Of a stretch of 49,916 nt of DNA, positions 1 to 8,861 are shown piece by piece. A program made the position numbers and the translations under genes. The notes under the pieces are model-generated. The model was not told the DNA's origin and did no database searches. It saw only the letters and a program-made list of their open reading frames with translations. Every line of letters begins with the position of its first letter. The stretch's first letter is position 1. Source of the DNA: CAVPDE01 sp964580575. GTDB lineage: Bacteria > Desulfobacterota > DSM-4660 > Desulfatiglandales > HGW-15. Location: the NCBI GenBank assembly GCA_964580575.1, contig CAZOLJ010000028.1, forward strand, positions 1 to 49,916, read 5' to 3'.

Positions 1-98
1 TCGCAGAGGCGCAGAGGACGCAGAGAGAAAATCTTTTTTGAATTTAAACCCCCTTTTGTTTGTCTTGGTTCTTTTTTCTCTGCGACTTTGCGGACTCT
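1..98. repeat. inverted array of GCAGAGG-type words (family A)
   Basis: The left arm (about 1-33) repeats the word CGCAGAG three times with small changes. The right arm (about 71-98) carries the complementary CTCTGCG and CTTTGCG words. Together they could fold into an imperfect stem-loop. No protein-like frame with coding character is seen here. The window begins inside or at the edge of this element, so its left end may be cut. Confidence 0.6.
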
Positions 99-165
99 AG
101 CGACCCTTAGGGAGCAGGCGTGAGACTATGTCTTTTCGTGTTTTATTGATTGGTCCTTCCTGTTT

Positions 166-198
166 TGCTGCTTACTGCATACTTCCTACTGCCTACTT
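166..198. repeat. AGTAGGC/AGTAAGC array at the cutA 3' end (family B)
   Basis: Read on the minus strand this is a short run of heptamer-like words (AGTAGGC, AGTAGGA, AGTATGC, AGTAAGC). The TAG stop codon of cutA (193-195) is part of the first word. No complementary arm of the same family is visible between here and position 1. Confidence 0.6.
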
Positions 199-516
199 GA
201 TTGTCTCCGCCTCGATCCATTGCAGATACGACGCACTGCCGGCGACAATGGGCAGGGCGATGATCTCCGGCACTTCGTAGGGATGGACGGCCCTGATTTC
301 TTTTTCAAGAGAGGAGAACAGATCCTGCCGGGTCTTCATCATGAGGAGCCACTCCTCGGCTTGCTCCACCTTGCCCTTCCACCAGTAGGTGCTGTGGATG
401 GGCCCCAAGATCTGGGCGCAGGCCGCCACCCTCTTATTCACAACGCTTGACGCGATGCGATCCGCGTCTTCCCTTTTCTCCACGGTCGTGAACACCAGGA
501 TGTATTCATTTAACAT
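193..516 (-). CDS. cutA: CutA-like divalent cation tolerance protein
   Basis: This is a small cytoplasmic trimeric protein of the CutA family, linked in E. coli to copper tolerance; its real role is unsettled. The protein is about 107 residues, the normal family length. It opens with the typical YILVFTTVEKREDADRIA-like first strand and helix, continues with the RVAACAQI segment, the YWWKGKVE segment and the late HPYEVPEI motif, all of which are family hallmarks. I chose the second methionine (516) because it matches the family start and has a GGGGA-like ribosome site eight bases upstream; 537 is the longer alternative. It follows the 1590-residue gene closely on the same strand, so co-transcription is likely. 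Its TAG stop is embedded in an AGTAGGC repeat. Confidence 0.93.
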   Translation of the reverse strand: MLNEYILVFTTVEKREDADRIASSVVNKRVAACAQILGPIHSTYWWKGKVEQAEEWLLMMKTRQDLFSSLEKEIRAVHPYEVPEIIALPIVAGSASYLQWIEAETIK

Positions 517-540
517 TGAGCATTTCCCCTTGAGCATTGA

Positions 541-3500
541 TCAATGTTCCTCTTCTTCCTGTGGCTCTCCCCGGGATTCCGGGAACGGCTGGGCACCCCC
601 TCTGGCTCCATCCTCGCGCGCTTCGAGCGCCACCATGGTTTCATCGAATCTCATGGCTACAAGGTTTCCGAACTCCCCTCCCAGATAGGGCCTGTTGCGA
701 ATCAGATACCCTTTCACCCCTTTCCAGTAATCTCTGAGCTCCTGAACATCCTGGATCCTCGCCAGGGCTCGGGTCGTCTCCTCAAGCTTTTCCCTTCTGA
801 CCTGATCCTTTCTCACCTCCAGGAGATCGATCAACCGGTGCTTCTGCTCTTCCGTGAGCCCGATCTCTAGGGCCCGATCCATCAGGTCCTGGGTGATCTC
901 GTGGAGATTCCTGAACTCCTTTTGCTGAGCCATCTGCCTCTTGACCTGATCCACCATGAGATCCGTGATCTGGAGCCTCCTGGTTTCAAAGGCTTGCTCC
1001 AGCTCGAGTTCGTAGTCCTCGGTGTAGAAAGGTATCTTTCTCAAGAACCGCAGGGTGGTGTGAAAATAGGTTTTCAATTCCTCCAGGTTCTTGATCGCCG
1101 TCATGTGAGCGACCTTTTCAGCCATGTCGATGCTGTCCACGAAGTCCACGGACAGCACCCTCTCCTGCTCGTTTTCAGTGAAGACGATTCCCTCCTTGGC
1201 TTTGAAGAACGGCTGAACCCCATGCGGGTTTCCCCACAGTTTGTCCGCAGAGATGTGGCTCAGCGCGTCATTGACCGCCTCGTAGCGTTTTTCGATCCTT
1301 CGGGCCAGTCCCAGATAATCCAGAGACACGGGCTTTCCCTTGGCCCGGAACCTCCCGGCCGCCATAAGGGAAATCAGGAGGAGCTTGATCATGTTCTCGT
1401 AGTTGAGAAAAGCGCTCACGTTTTCGAACCCGTAGATGCGAATCTCATCCGCCACCAGCCTTTCAAACACAAAATGACGTGCCTCCTCAGGCAGACTCTG
1501 AAGGCCGTTGTAAATGCGCAGGGCCTCGAAAAGCTCCTTCTCGAAGGTGGCATAGCCGATGGACGAGAAGTTTCTTTTCTTGTAAATGAACTTCATGGGC
1601 ACCTTGACCAGGACGTTGGCCAGATCGCGGAACTCCACGCGCAGGATTCCCCGCAACCTGAAGATCCGCTCCATGGCATAGATCATTGCCCCTGATCGTG
1701 AATAGGCCTCCTGCTCCGGCTCTTTTCCGTCGTAAGACTCCAGGTACCGGCTGGCCGTCATCCCTTCGGGAAGTCCAGCGCGGCGATACGCTTCCAGAGC
1801 GTAATAGTCCCGGCCTTTCCGGAGATAGATTTCTTCCATGTGATCTTCGGGGTTCGTCTCCCCGTCGATGAGCCTGTGGCAGAGGGTCCGCAACTGAAAA
1901 AGGCTGGCGGCGAGATCCTCGATGATCAGCGTCTCTTCCATGGCAAACATCATGATGAAGGAGCTCAGGAAAATGGCGTCCAAGAGGTCTTTGTCCTTGA
2001 AATCCACCACCCCCTGAACCGCATAAAACGAAAACTCCCCGCGGATCATGTGGTGCAGAAAGTTGTGGTATCGCACAAGGATCGTCAGGCAGTCCTGCAC
2101 CTTCTCGTCCCCGCCGTACCTGAGACCGAACTTTTCCTTTTCAACAAAGTAAGCCCCTGCCTCCGCGTGGTCTGCCGGATGAACCTCGCCCAGATATTTT
2201 TTCTTCAACTCGGGTAAGAGACCCAGATCCCTGAAGACGAGCGACAAAATCAGGGCTTCAAATAGAAACGGGTTTTCCCTGAGGTGTGCCACCAGGCTTT
2301 CCAGGGTCTCTATCTGGGAATCATTCAGACCCACAATGCCTGCAGTCAGAGGTCCGAACTCTCTTTGAGCCAGCTTGTGGAGAAGAGCAATGTCCTGCAG
2401 ACCGGTTCGGTCCTTTCTGACCAGGGCCTGCATTTTTCGTGTGCTCGCAAAAATGTGTTCCTTGAGAGTGGAGGTGGACTGGACCTGTTCGGGCAGGTTC
2501 ATGGATTCGAGCTCCATCAGCTCAGGAACCACAAACCGGAGGAGCGAGGGGGTGTGGCGGTAGAGCAGGTCCAGATGAGAGAACAGATTCTCGGGCTGGA
2601 ACACCATACCGATGAAGCGGGATCTCAAGAAAGACCTCAAGTTCTGCGCCTTCCTGAACCATGCTCTCTGTCTTTCAGGCAATCTCAGTTCCGTACCGTC
2701 ATGGGAAATCAGCTTCAGATGGCTTTGGAAAAACCCTTCCAGATTTCCGAAAACGCTCTCCAGCTCATCCAAATCCTGCAGAGGGATTTCCGAGAGAGGT
2801 CGCCCTGCGATCCGTTCACTGATCTTTTCCAGGGCTTCGATGTTCTGGTCCATGTCGATGTACGTGATGTCCACAGCTTGCGTCTGGGGGTTCACCCTCA
2901 GTTGAAACCCCGTGCCCACGATGAAGGACGTCTGATCCTCATAGAGCTGTTCACTGAAGCGCTTGAGGGCAAGGAGATCGAGAGTGTTCACATGGATGGC
3001 CGGAACCTCCTCGTCCAGCTTGCTGAACCGGTTCTCCATTTCCGCGGGCTCCGCCTCAGCGAGGACGGGGTTGAAATTGACGACTCCCCCTTTCACCACG
3101 TGCACCGTGATCCAGAGAAGCAGGAACACGAGCTCGCTGTCGACCCTCTCAAACACCCTGCCCGTGCCGTGGAACTCCACCTGGAGAAGCTTCCTGTAGA
3201 ACTCCGAGGCCTTCAGGGGATCTTCCCGGAAATAAGCCCGTTCGAACCGATCCACCGTTTCGATGAGGGTGATCACCCTCCCTATCCCGGCGAGTTTCTC
3301 CGGATCATAGTCGGCCAGCGTCTCCTTCTCCATTTCGCCCTTGTCCTTCAACTCGGGCCACTGGTTCAGGAACCTGAACTGGTTCATCATCTTCAGCATC
3401 TTGCGTATCGCCATGGGCCGGATTCCGCCCGCGGCAATGATCTTTTCATCGAGCAGCCGGTCCCAGTCCAGTTCCCGGTTGGTCACCACCCTGACCATGG

Positions 3501-5313
3501 ACTCGTAGAGATCAAAAAGCTCGCTGAGCTCTTCCTGCTTGAGGTCCGTCCTCCTGGAAGCCACAGTTTCCGCCATGCTCATCAGGCGGCAGTATCTGAG
3601 CAGGTTCAGAGCTTCTTGAGGATCCAGCGTTCTCGCAAGATCCGAAACAGGCTTCAAGGCCTTTTCATTCATCTTGCCGGACAGAATACGGCCGAGCGAC
3701 GAGTGACCCAGGACGATCAGGAGAATCTCCTTGAGCTCCTCCTGCGGAAAACCGAACAGGCACAAGGTCTCCAGGTGCTGGAGGATCGGGGTTCTGCTTC
3801 CCTCGACTCCTTCGGGGTTCACACAGGTCCTGACCCGCTCCAGATGATGAAGCTTCGACATGAGCTTGAGCACATGGTTCAAAGCCCCGTATCTTCGTCT
3901 TTTGCTCTCCAGGGGTTCTCTGAGCCTCTCCATGAACAACTCCGGAACCCCTTGAAATCTCATGGACTTGATCTTTTTCAGCACCTGGAGCGTGGACAGG
4001 ACATAATCGAAGGAGTCACGGTAATCGGCAAGAAGAGCCAGGGGACATCCAGCCAGCCTGGAGTCCGCCATCTCCCGCTTGAGATCCTCCGTGGTCATCC
4101 GAACAGGCTTCTTCTGCCCCAAATACATGAGCAGGTAATCCGGCGTGTACTTTCCGGTGGAAAACCTTTTTTTCCAATCGCTCTTGACCGAATCCGGAAT
4201 CAGAGGTTTCAGGAAGATCTTGCTGAAGAAGAGGTCGAGGATTTTCGTCCACACTTTTTCCTGGTTGTAGGAAAGGCCGTCATCCAGGGAGAACTGAAGA
4301 TAGGGCAGTTGGTTGATTTCCCGGAGGCTCATATCCTCCACGCTCCGGTGACCGAGGAGGCTGTCCAGGACCTCTTTCTCCACGTAGGGAGGGTTCAGGT
4401 ACTTGTGGAATTCGAAAACAGACACGGTAAAGGACTTTGCCTTGGCCTGATACCGCCTCTCCGTCTTGAAGATGTGGCTGAAAAGAACAAAATTCTTCGC
4501 TTCCTCTTCCGTGTGAAACCTGACCCTAATTTCCCGATGCGCTTCTACCGGGAGACGGCTGGCGATGACGAAAATCTCTCCCTCCGGCTTGAGCAGGCTG
4601 TAGGACTTCCCGATGATGTAGTAGGCATAGCTCTCGATCTGCCTTTTGGAAATGTCCTTCCGCGCCTCCGGGCTGAGTCTCTCCGTGAAAACGAGTTCGT
4701 GAAGCTCCCTGGGCAGAATGACCATATCCAGCGGGCCCTGAAGGGAAGAGAGCTTTCCGAAGGAGTCCAGAATGATGAACTCATGTTCCTTGAACCCGAG
4801 GGAGAGCTCGGGGATGAGAAGGTCGTCCGAGTGGGTGAGGAATCCGATCCTCAGGCTTTCCTTCAGGGTCTTCTTCCTGTGGGCCTGGATAATGCCGATG
4901 ATCTCATCCGCCTTGTTTCTGACGGTGGAGAGCGAACGCGACACGGTGTGCACAGGGATCAGATAATAGGGTTTGCCGAGGCTGGAAAAACGGATCAGCA
5001 GGCTCATGTTCTCGTAAATTCTGTTGATATCCTTGTAAAATTGCCCGGCGTATTCGGGTTTGCCGGGACTGATGGATTGAAGAAGTTTCTGATCCCTTGG
5101 GCTGAGGCGGTCAAAGGCTTCAAAGAACCCGAAACCGTAAGCGTTCCCCCCGAAACGGCTCAAGAGTCTCGAAGGGTGTTTGTGGGCCGGAAACGTTCCT
5201 GGAGGGATGTCGGAGGCATCGATGCCGAGGGATTCGAAATCCTCGGTCTTGATGAACCCGAAAGAGTCTTCTTTCAGAAAGCTTTCCTGAGGTATGGAAT
5301 CTGTACCGGCCAT
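541..5313 (-). CDS. large conserved-looking protein of unknown function with degenerate HD-like domain
   Basis: This 1590-residue protein is not one I can name. No signal peptide or membrane segment is obvious, so it is probably cytoplasmic. Residues about 150-310 alternate strands and helices and include a segment LLKPEGEIFVIASR (about 235-250) reminiscent of Rossmann-like methyltransferases; that is a weak resemblance. Residues about 980-1130 resemble the HD phosphohydrolase domain of GlnD: an FRDLG segment at 1026-1030 where HD is expected, DHAEAGA (H1049), RYHN (H1083) and a late DLLDA (D1112). The first His-Asp pair has therefore become Arg-Asp. The C-terminal 250 residues are charged and helical, ending in a Glu-rich tail. 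The gene leads cutA and follows a CoA ligase across an inverted repeat. The function is unknown; a regulatory or nucleotide-sensing role would be inference only. Confidence 0.85.
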   Translation of the reverse strand: MAGTDSIPQESFLKEDSFGFIKTEDFESLGIDASDIPPGTFPAHKHPSRLLSRFGGNAYGFGFFEAFDRLSPRDQKLLQSISPGKPEYAGQFYKDINRIYENMSLLIRFSSLGKPYYLIPVHTVSRSLSTVRNKADEIIGIIQAHRKKTLKESLRIGFLTHSDDLLIPELSLGFKEHEFIILDSFGKLSSLQGPLDMVILPRELHELVFTERLSPEARKDISKRQIESYAYYIIGKSYSLLKPEGEIFVIASRLPVEAHREIRVRFHTEEEAKNFVLFSHIFKTERRYQAKAKSFTVSVFEFHKYLNPPYVEKEVLDSLLGHRSVEDMSLREINQLPYLQFSLDDGLSYNQEKVWTKILDLFFSKIFLKPLIPDSVKSDWKKRFSTGKYTPDYLLMYLGQKKPVRMTTEDLKREMADSRLAGCPLALLADYRDSFDYVLSTLQVLKKIKSMRFQGVPELFMERLREPLESKRRRYGALNHVLKLMSKLHHLERVRTCVNPEGVEGSRTPILQHLETLCLFGFPQEELKEILLIVLGHSSLGRILSGKMNEKALKPVSDLARTLDPQEALNLLRYCRLMSMAETVASRRTDLKQEELSELFDLYESMVRVVTNRELDWDRLLDEKIIAAGGIRPMAIRKMLKMMNQFRFLNQWPELKDKGEMEKETLADYDPEKLAGIGRVITLIETVDRFERAYFREDPLKASEFYRKLLQVEFHGTGRVFERVDSELVFLLLWITVHVVKGGVVNFNPVLAEAEPAEMENRFSKLDEEVPAIHVNTLDLLALKRFSEQLYEDQTSFIVGTGFQLRVNPQTQAVDITYIDMDQNIEALEKISERIAGRPLSEIPLQDLDELESVFGNLEGFFQSHLKLISHDGTELRLPERQRAWFRKAQNLRSFLRSRFIGMVFQPENLFSHLDLLYRHTPSLLRFVVPELMELESMNLPEQVQSTSTLKEHIFASTRKMQALVRKDRTGLQDIALLHKLAQREFGPLTAGIVGLNDSQIETLESLVAHLRENPFLFEALILSLVFRDLGLLPELKKKYLGEVHPADHAEAGAYFVEKEKFGLRYGGDEKVQDCLTILVRYHNFLHHMIRGEFSFYAVQGVVDFKDKDLLDAIFLSSFIMMFAMEETLIIEDLAASLFQLRTLCHRLIDGETNPEDHMEEIYLRKGRDYYALEAYRRAGLPEGMTASRYLESYDGKEPEQEAYSRSGAMIYAMERIFRLRGILRVEFRDLANVLVKVPMKFIYKKRNFSSIGYATFEKELFEALRIYNGLQSLPEEARHFVFERLVADEIRIYGFENVSAFLNYENMIKLLLISLMAAGRFRAKGKPVSLDYLGLARRIEKRYEAVNDALSHISADKLWGNPHGVQPFFKAKEGIVFTENEQERVLSVDFVDSIDMAEKVAHMTAIKNLEELKTYFHTTLRFLRKIPFYTEDYELELEQAFETRRLQITDLMVDQVKRQMAQQKEFRNLHEITQDLMDRALEIGLTEEQKHRLIDLLEVRKDQVRREKLEETTRALARIQDVQELRDYWKGVKGYLIRNRPYLGGEFGNLVAMRFDETMVALEAREDGARGGAQPFPESRGEPQEEEEH

Positions 5314-5321
5314 CTAAGAAT

Positions 5322-5408
5322 CCAGTGAGCAGTAGGCAGCAAGGACATCTCCCACAGCGGTTTTCTTCTTGCTTCTTGGCTTCGCTCCTTACTGCTTACT
5401 TGCTACTT
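5322..5408. repeat. inverted AGTAAGC/AGTAGGC array between CoA ligase and 1590-aa gene (family B)
   Basis: Arms at about 5322-5344 and 5383-5408 are complementary and built from AGTAGGC, AGTAAGC and AGCAAGG words, separated by about 38 bases. On the minus strand the ligase stop TAG (5403-5405) is the first repeat word. The complementary arm lies just before the start of the next gene. The transcript could form a hairpin between the two genes; there is no clear U-run. Confidence 0.7.
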
Positions 5409-6926
5409 GGCGTCCCCATAAAGGCGCTTGACCTTTGCCCGGTCCACAGATCCGTCCTGGAGCACCGGGAGCTCATCCACGAACTGCACCACCTGGGGTT
5501 TCTTGTACCGTGCGATCCGCTCGCCCACAAAATCGATCAGGGCTCGGCCATCAAGGGCTTGTCCCTTTCTGAGCTGGCAGACCGCCTTGATCGCCTCTTT
5601 CCACTTGGGGTCGGGGACTCCGATCACCACGGTCTTTTCCACGGCCGGGTGCTGGAGGATCACTTTTTCCACTTCCGCGGGATAGACGTTTTCTCCGCCG
5701 GGCTTGATCAGTTCCTTTTCCGCCTTGCGGCCGGCGTACCAGAGAAATCCTTCTTCATCAAAACGGCCCTGGTCTCCGGTGTGGTGCCAGCCCTCCCGGA
5801 ACGTGTGGGCCGTGTCTTCAGGAAGGTTCCAGTAGCCCTTGAAGACCATGGGGCCTCTCACGGCAATCTCGCCCACCTGCCCGGCAGCCACAGGCCTGTC
5901 GTAGTCGTCCACAAGCCGCACTTCCGTGAAGAGCAGCATCTTTCCCGCAGAACCGGGACGCTCGCGGTAGGGCCCCATCGTTGAAAGGGATGAGGTCTCT
6001 GTCTGGCCGTAGAGGACGTGAAACGTGCCGCCCGTCACCTTCTCGTATTTCTCAATGGTTTCTTTCGTGTCAATGCCGGTAACGGATGCGAGAGAACGCA
6101 TGTTCTTTCCCGTTTTCTCCTGCTCTTCGAGAAGGGAAGCCAGGATCGGAGAAAAGACCATCATGAAGGACACCCCCTTTTGCTCGATCAGTTCCACGGC
6201 CATGGCTGCATCAAACCGCGGCATATTGATGTTCAAGCCTCCGGCCAGGAAGCAGGTGGTGGCCATGAAGAGACCGCCCACGTGGAAAAAGGGGAGAAAA
6301 CTCAAAAGCACGTCCTTGGAAGTCAACTTCATGCAATAGCCGAAGTGCATGCTCGAACACAGGACATTGCCGTGGCTCAGCAGCGCTCCCCTGGGCCTTC
6401 CCGCCACTGCAGCGGTGTAGATGATCACAAACCCATCCTCACTCAGAACTTCCTGGGGAAGGACGTCGCCGGGTGGCGCCAGGAGGGAATCAAAGGCATG
6501 AAAACCATCTTTGCCGGGGCCGAGGCTGCAGAGCTTTTCCACCCCCGTTAGCTTGCCTTTCAACCCGTTGATCGTTTCCTGATGTTCCGGATCTGCAAAC
6601 AGGATCCGAGGGCCGCTGTCCTGCAGAATGAAGGAGATTTCGTCAGGCGCCAGTCTCCAGTTCACAGGCACCATGATCGCGCCAAGGGCCGCGGCCGCTC
6701 CGAAAAGGGTGAAGTAGTCCAGACTGTTCTTGGCCAGGACTCCGATCCGGTCCCCCTTGGCGACCCCTGCCTTCTGCAAGCCTGCGGCAAGCTGATCGAC
6801 CCGCCCCTTGTACTGATCGAAGTTCAGCCCAAGCCCGTCTTCCTCTTCCAGCAAGGCTTGCCTGCCCTTGAAGGAAACCGCGTTTCTGCAGATGAGGTGA
6901 TAAAAGGTGAAATCGTAGAGTCCCAT
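5403..6926 (-). CDS. AMP-binding (acyl-CoA ligase-like) protein with degenerate core motifs
   Basis: A 507-residue protein with the ANL-superfamily layout: large N-terminal domain, YGQTETSS motif, HHTGDQGRFDEEGF hinge region and C-terminal lid with KPGGENVYPAEVE. Family members activate carboxylic acids with ATP and then transfer the acyl group to CoA. Two key sites differ from the usual pattern. The phosphate loop, normally SGTTGxPKG, reads AAVAGRPRG (about residues 171-180), and the lid lysine expected in PxxxxGK is replaced by serine (LQDGSVDR, S493). Activity may therefore be altered, restricted to a half-reaction, or lost. The start at 6926 has a GGAAGGGGG ribosome site; a longer frame to 7022 runs into repeat sequence. 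Stop TAG lies inside the adjacent repeat. It lies downstream of a canonical ligase gene. Confidence 0.88.
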   Translation of the reverse strand: MGLYDFTFYHLICRNAVSFKGRQALLEEEDGLGLNFDQYKGRVDQLAAGLQKAGVAKGDRIGVLAKNSLDYFTLFGAAAALGAIMVPVNWRLAPDEISFILQDSGPRILFADPEHQETINGLKGKLTGVEKLCSLGPGKDGFHAFDSLLAPPGDVLPQEVLSEDGFVIIYTAAVAGRPRGALLSHGNVLCSSMHFGYCMKLTSKDVLLSFLPFFHVGGLFMATTCFLAGGLNINMPRFDAAMAVELIEQKGVSFMMVFSPILASLLEEQEKTGKNMRSLASVTGIDTKETIEKYEKVTGGTFHVLYGQTETSSLSTMGPYRERPGSAGKMLLFTEVRLVDDYDRPVAAGQVGEIAVRGPMVFKGYWNLPEDTAHTFREGWHHTGDQGRFDEEGFLWYAGRKAEKELIKPGGENVYPAEVEKVILQHPAVEKTVVIGVPDPKWKEAIKAVCQLRKGQALDGRALIDFVGERIARYKKPQVVQFVDELPVLQDGSVDRAKVKRLYGDAK

Positions 6927-6959
6927 CGATGCCCCCTTCCCATGAATGCGGCTGGAAGC

Positions 6960-7115
6960 CGCATTCAAATTCGAATCCCGAAATCCGAAGCACGAAACAA
7001 ATTCAAAACACCAATGCTCCAATTTCCAAAACAGAAACCCAGCGATCCGCTGTTTTGAGCATTTGAATTTGGAACTTTGGAAATTGTTTCGGATTTCGTG
7101 CTTCGAGTTTTGGAT
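6960..7115. repeat. long imperfect inverted repeat of CGAAATCCGAAGC-type words (family E)
   Basis: The left part (6974-7035) contains CGAAATCCGAAGCACGAAAC and CAATTTCC words; the right part (7045-7115) contains the complementary GGAAATTGTTTCGG, ATTTCGTGCTTCG words. The two halves pair over about 60 bases with mismatches. A related half-copy occurs at about 49734-49810. No gene is supported between 6927 and 7197 apart from this element and the terminator that follows it. Confidence 0.6.
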
Positions 7116-7143
7116 TTTAAACCCGATCTTGGTTCTATTGCCA

Positions 7144-7175
7144 TAAAAAAAGGGACGAGGAGTTCCCCGTCCCTT
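7144..7175 (-). terminator. rho-independent terminator of the second CoA ligase
   Basis: On the minus strand an AAGGGACG stem pairs with CGTCCCTT around a GGAACTCC loop region and is followed by a run of seven T. It lies about 20 bases after the stop codon of the upstream ligase and separates it from the next ligase gene. Confidence 0.85.
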
Positions 7176-7197
7176 ATAGTTGTCGAAAAATCCCGCA

Positions 7198-8781
7198 CTA
7201 AGCCAGCTTCTTGAAAGCCTCTTTGCGGCCCGTGAATTTTTCCCGCATCTGAGGCTTCATGAGTTTGCCCGTGGGATTGCGCATCACTTTGTCGAAAACG
7301 ATCTTGCGCGGCCACTTGTACTTGGCCAGGTTGACCTTCTTGCAGAAATCGAGGACCTCCTCCTCGGTCATGGTCTGACCCTGTTTGACCTGGATGATCG
7401 CCATGACGACTTCCACCAGTCGGTCGTCGGGCGCCCCGATGCAGGCCACGTCGTCGATCTTGGGGCTCTGCATGAGAGCGGCCTCGATCTCCACCGGGAA
7501 GATGTTCTCCCCGCCGCTGGTGATCATGTCCTTTTTGCGATCGACAATGTAGAAATACCCTTCATCGTCGGTCTGCAGCAGATCCCCGGTGTAGAGCCAG
7601 CCGTTCTTGAGCGTGTCCGCCGTCATCTCCGGGTTCTTGTAGTATTCCTTCATCATCCGCTTGGTGGTGAAAATCAACTCGCCCACCTGGCCCGGGGGCA
7701 CGTCTTTCCCTTCAAAGTCGACGATCTTGCCTTCCACTCCGAACGTGGGTTTGCCGATGGAACCCGGTTTCCTGAGCACATCCTCGGGATAGAGGTTGAA
7801 CGTGCCGCCGCCCCCTCCTTCCGTGATGCCGTAAATGTTGGAAACCGCGGCCGGCATATTGTCCACAAGCCCTTTCATGACCTCGAAGGGAACAGGCTGG
7901 GCGCCGATCTCCAGATACTTCCAGGAGGAGAGGTCATAGTCGGAAAGCTTGAGCTGGCCGCTCTTGATCGCGTTGAGGATCATCACGGCAATGGGCACGA
8001 CAAAGAGAATGTCTGTCCCCTTTTCCTGCGCCATCGCTTCCATGATCCACTTGGGTTCCGTGAACTCCCTGAGAATCGTCCCCGTGGCTCCGGTGGCGTA
8101 GAAAGGCGCCCAGAGGAACAGGGTGCCGCTGTGATACAGGGGGAGGAAAAAGACATAGTTGTCGTTCTTCTCCACAAAATAGCTCATGCCGTTGCCGATG
8201 GCCGTGTTGTTCAGGGAGTAGTGAGTGTGCATCACGGCCTTGGGCTTGCCCGTTGTGCCAGAGGTGAACATCATGGCCAGATCATGCTGATCGTCCACGT
8301 CCACTATGGCCTCTTTGGTGTCTTTGTAGGCGGCTATGGTTTTGTAGTCGATCATGTCCGTGGGCACGGTGTCCCCAACGCAGATGTACTTCTTCACTGT
8401 CTTGAGGTCCTTCTGGACCGGTTGAACCACAGGCACAAATTCCGATCCCAGCATGAAGACCTTGGGATTGCACACGTCCGCAGCGTAAAGAATGTCCGGC
8501 CCCACAAACCTGAAGTTGAGAGGCACAACCACGGCTCCGGTCTTGAGGATGCCGTAGTAAGTGATGAGCCACTCCAGGCTGTTGTTCTGGAGATGCATGA
8601 TGAAATCACCGTCTTTCACCCCAAGTTCCTTGGTCAGGTAGTTGGCCACGCGGTTGATCTCGTCGTTGAACTGCTTCCACGTGAGAGTCCGCCGCTGGTT
8701 CTTGGAAGGCGTTCTCTCAATGAGACAGACCTTGTTCGGCAGGTGACGGGCATTGATCACGGCATATCTTGCGTAGTTCAT
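7198..8781 (-). CDS. fatty- or aryl-acid CoA ligase (AMP-forming)
   Basis: A 527-residue ANL-family ligase that should convert a carboxylic acid, ATP and CoA to acyl-CoA, AMP and pyrophosphate. All the catalytic signatures are present: MMFTSGTTGKPKAV phosphate loop, YGITEGGGGGTF, YTGDLLQTDDEGYFYIVDRK, SGGENIFPVEIE and the C-terminal NPTGKLMK with the catalytic lysine. The length fits medium- or long-chain and aryl-acid ligases; the substrate cannot be told from sequence. The ATG at 8781 has an AGGAGGT ribosome site. It lies between the TRAP transporter genes and the degenerate ligase on the same strand, so transported acids may be its substrate (inference). A strong terminator follows. Confidence 0.93.
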   Translation of the reverse strand: MNYARYAVINARHLPNKVCLIERTPSKNQRRTLTWKQFNDEINRVANYLTKELGVKDGDFIMHLQNNSLEWLITYYGILKTGAVVVPLNFRFVGPDILYAADVCNPKVFMLGSEFVPVVQPVQKDLKTVKKYICVGDTVPTDMIDYKTIAAYKDTKEAIVDVDDQHDLAMMFTSGTTGKPKAVMHTHYSLNNTAIGNGMSYFVEKNDNYVFFLPLYHSGTLFLWAPFYATGATGTILREFTEPKWIMEAMAQEKGTDILFVVPIAVMILNAIKSGQLKLSDYDLSSWKYLEIGAQPVPFEVMKGLVDNMPAAVSNIYGITEGGGGGTFNLYPEDVLRKPGSIGKPTFGVEGKIVDFEGKDVPPGQVGELIFTTKRMMKEYYKNPEMTADTLKNGWLYTGDLLQTDDEGYFYIVDRKKDMITSGGENIFPVEIEAALMQSPKIDDVACIGAPDDRLVEVVMAIIQVKQGQTMTEEEVLDFCKKVNLAKYKWPRKIVFDKVMRNPTGKLMKPQMREKFTGRKEAFKKLA

Positions 8782-8861
8782 CGATCACGACCTCCTAAAA
8801 TCGATAAAATCTGGTAAATGGGAGATCTCCATTCTCCAAAAACAGTTTCCGACCCCAGGCC

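Noticed and set aside
2284..5328. Very long plus-strand open frame opposite the 1590-residue gene
   Set aside because: It mirrors the minus-strand gene in high-GC codons; the protein lacks any family signature and has no ribosome site, while the minus frame shows domain-like features and a coherent neighbour arrangement.
6927..7022. N-terminal extension of the degenerate CoA ligase
   Set aside because: The added residues come from the inverted repeat and the ATG at 6926 has the proper ribosome site and family start.
7180..8817. Long plus-strand frame opposite the canonical CoA ligase
   Set aside because: The minus frame carries all ligase motifs; the plus frame is histidine-rich antisense sequence with no motif.
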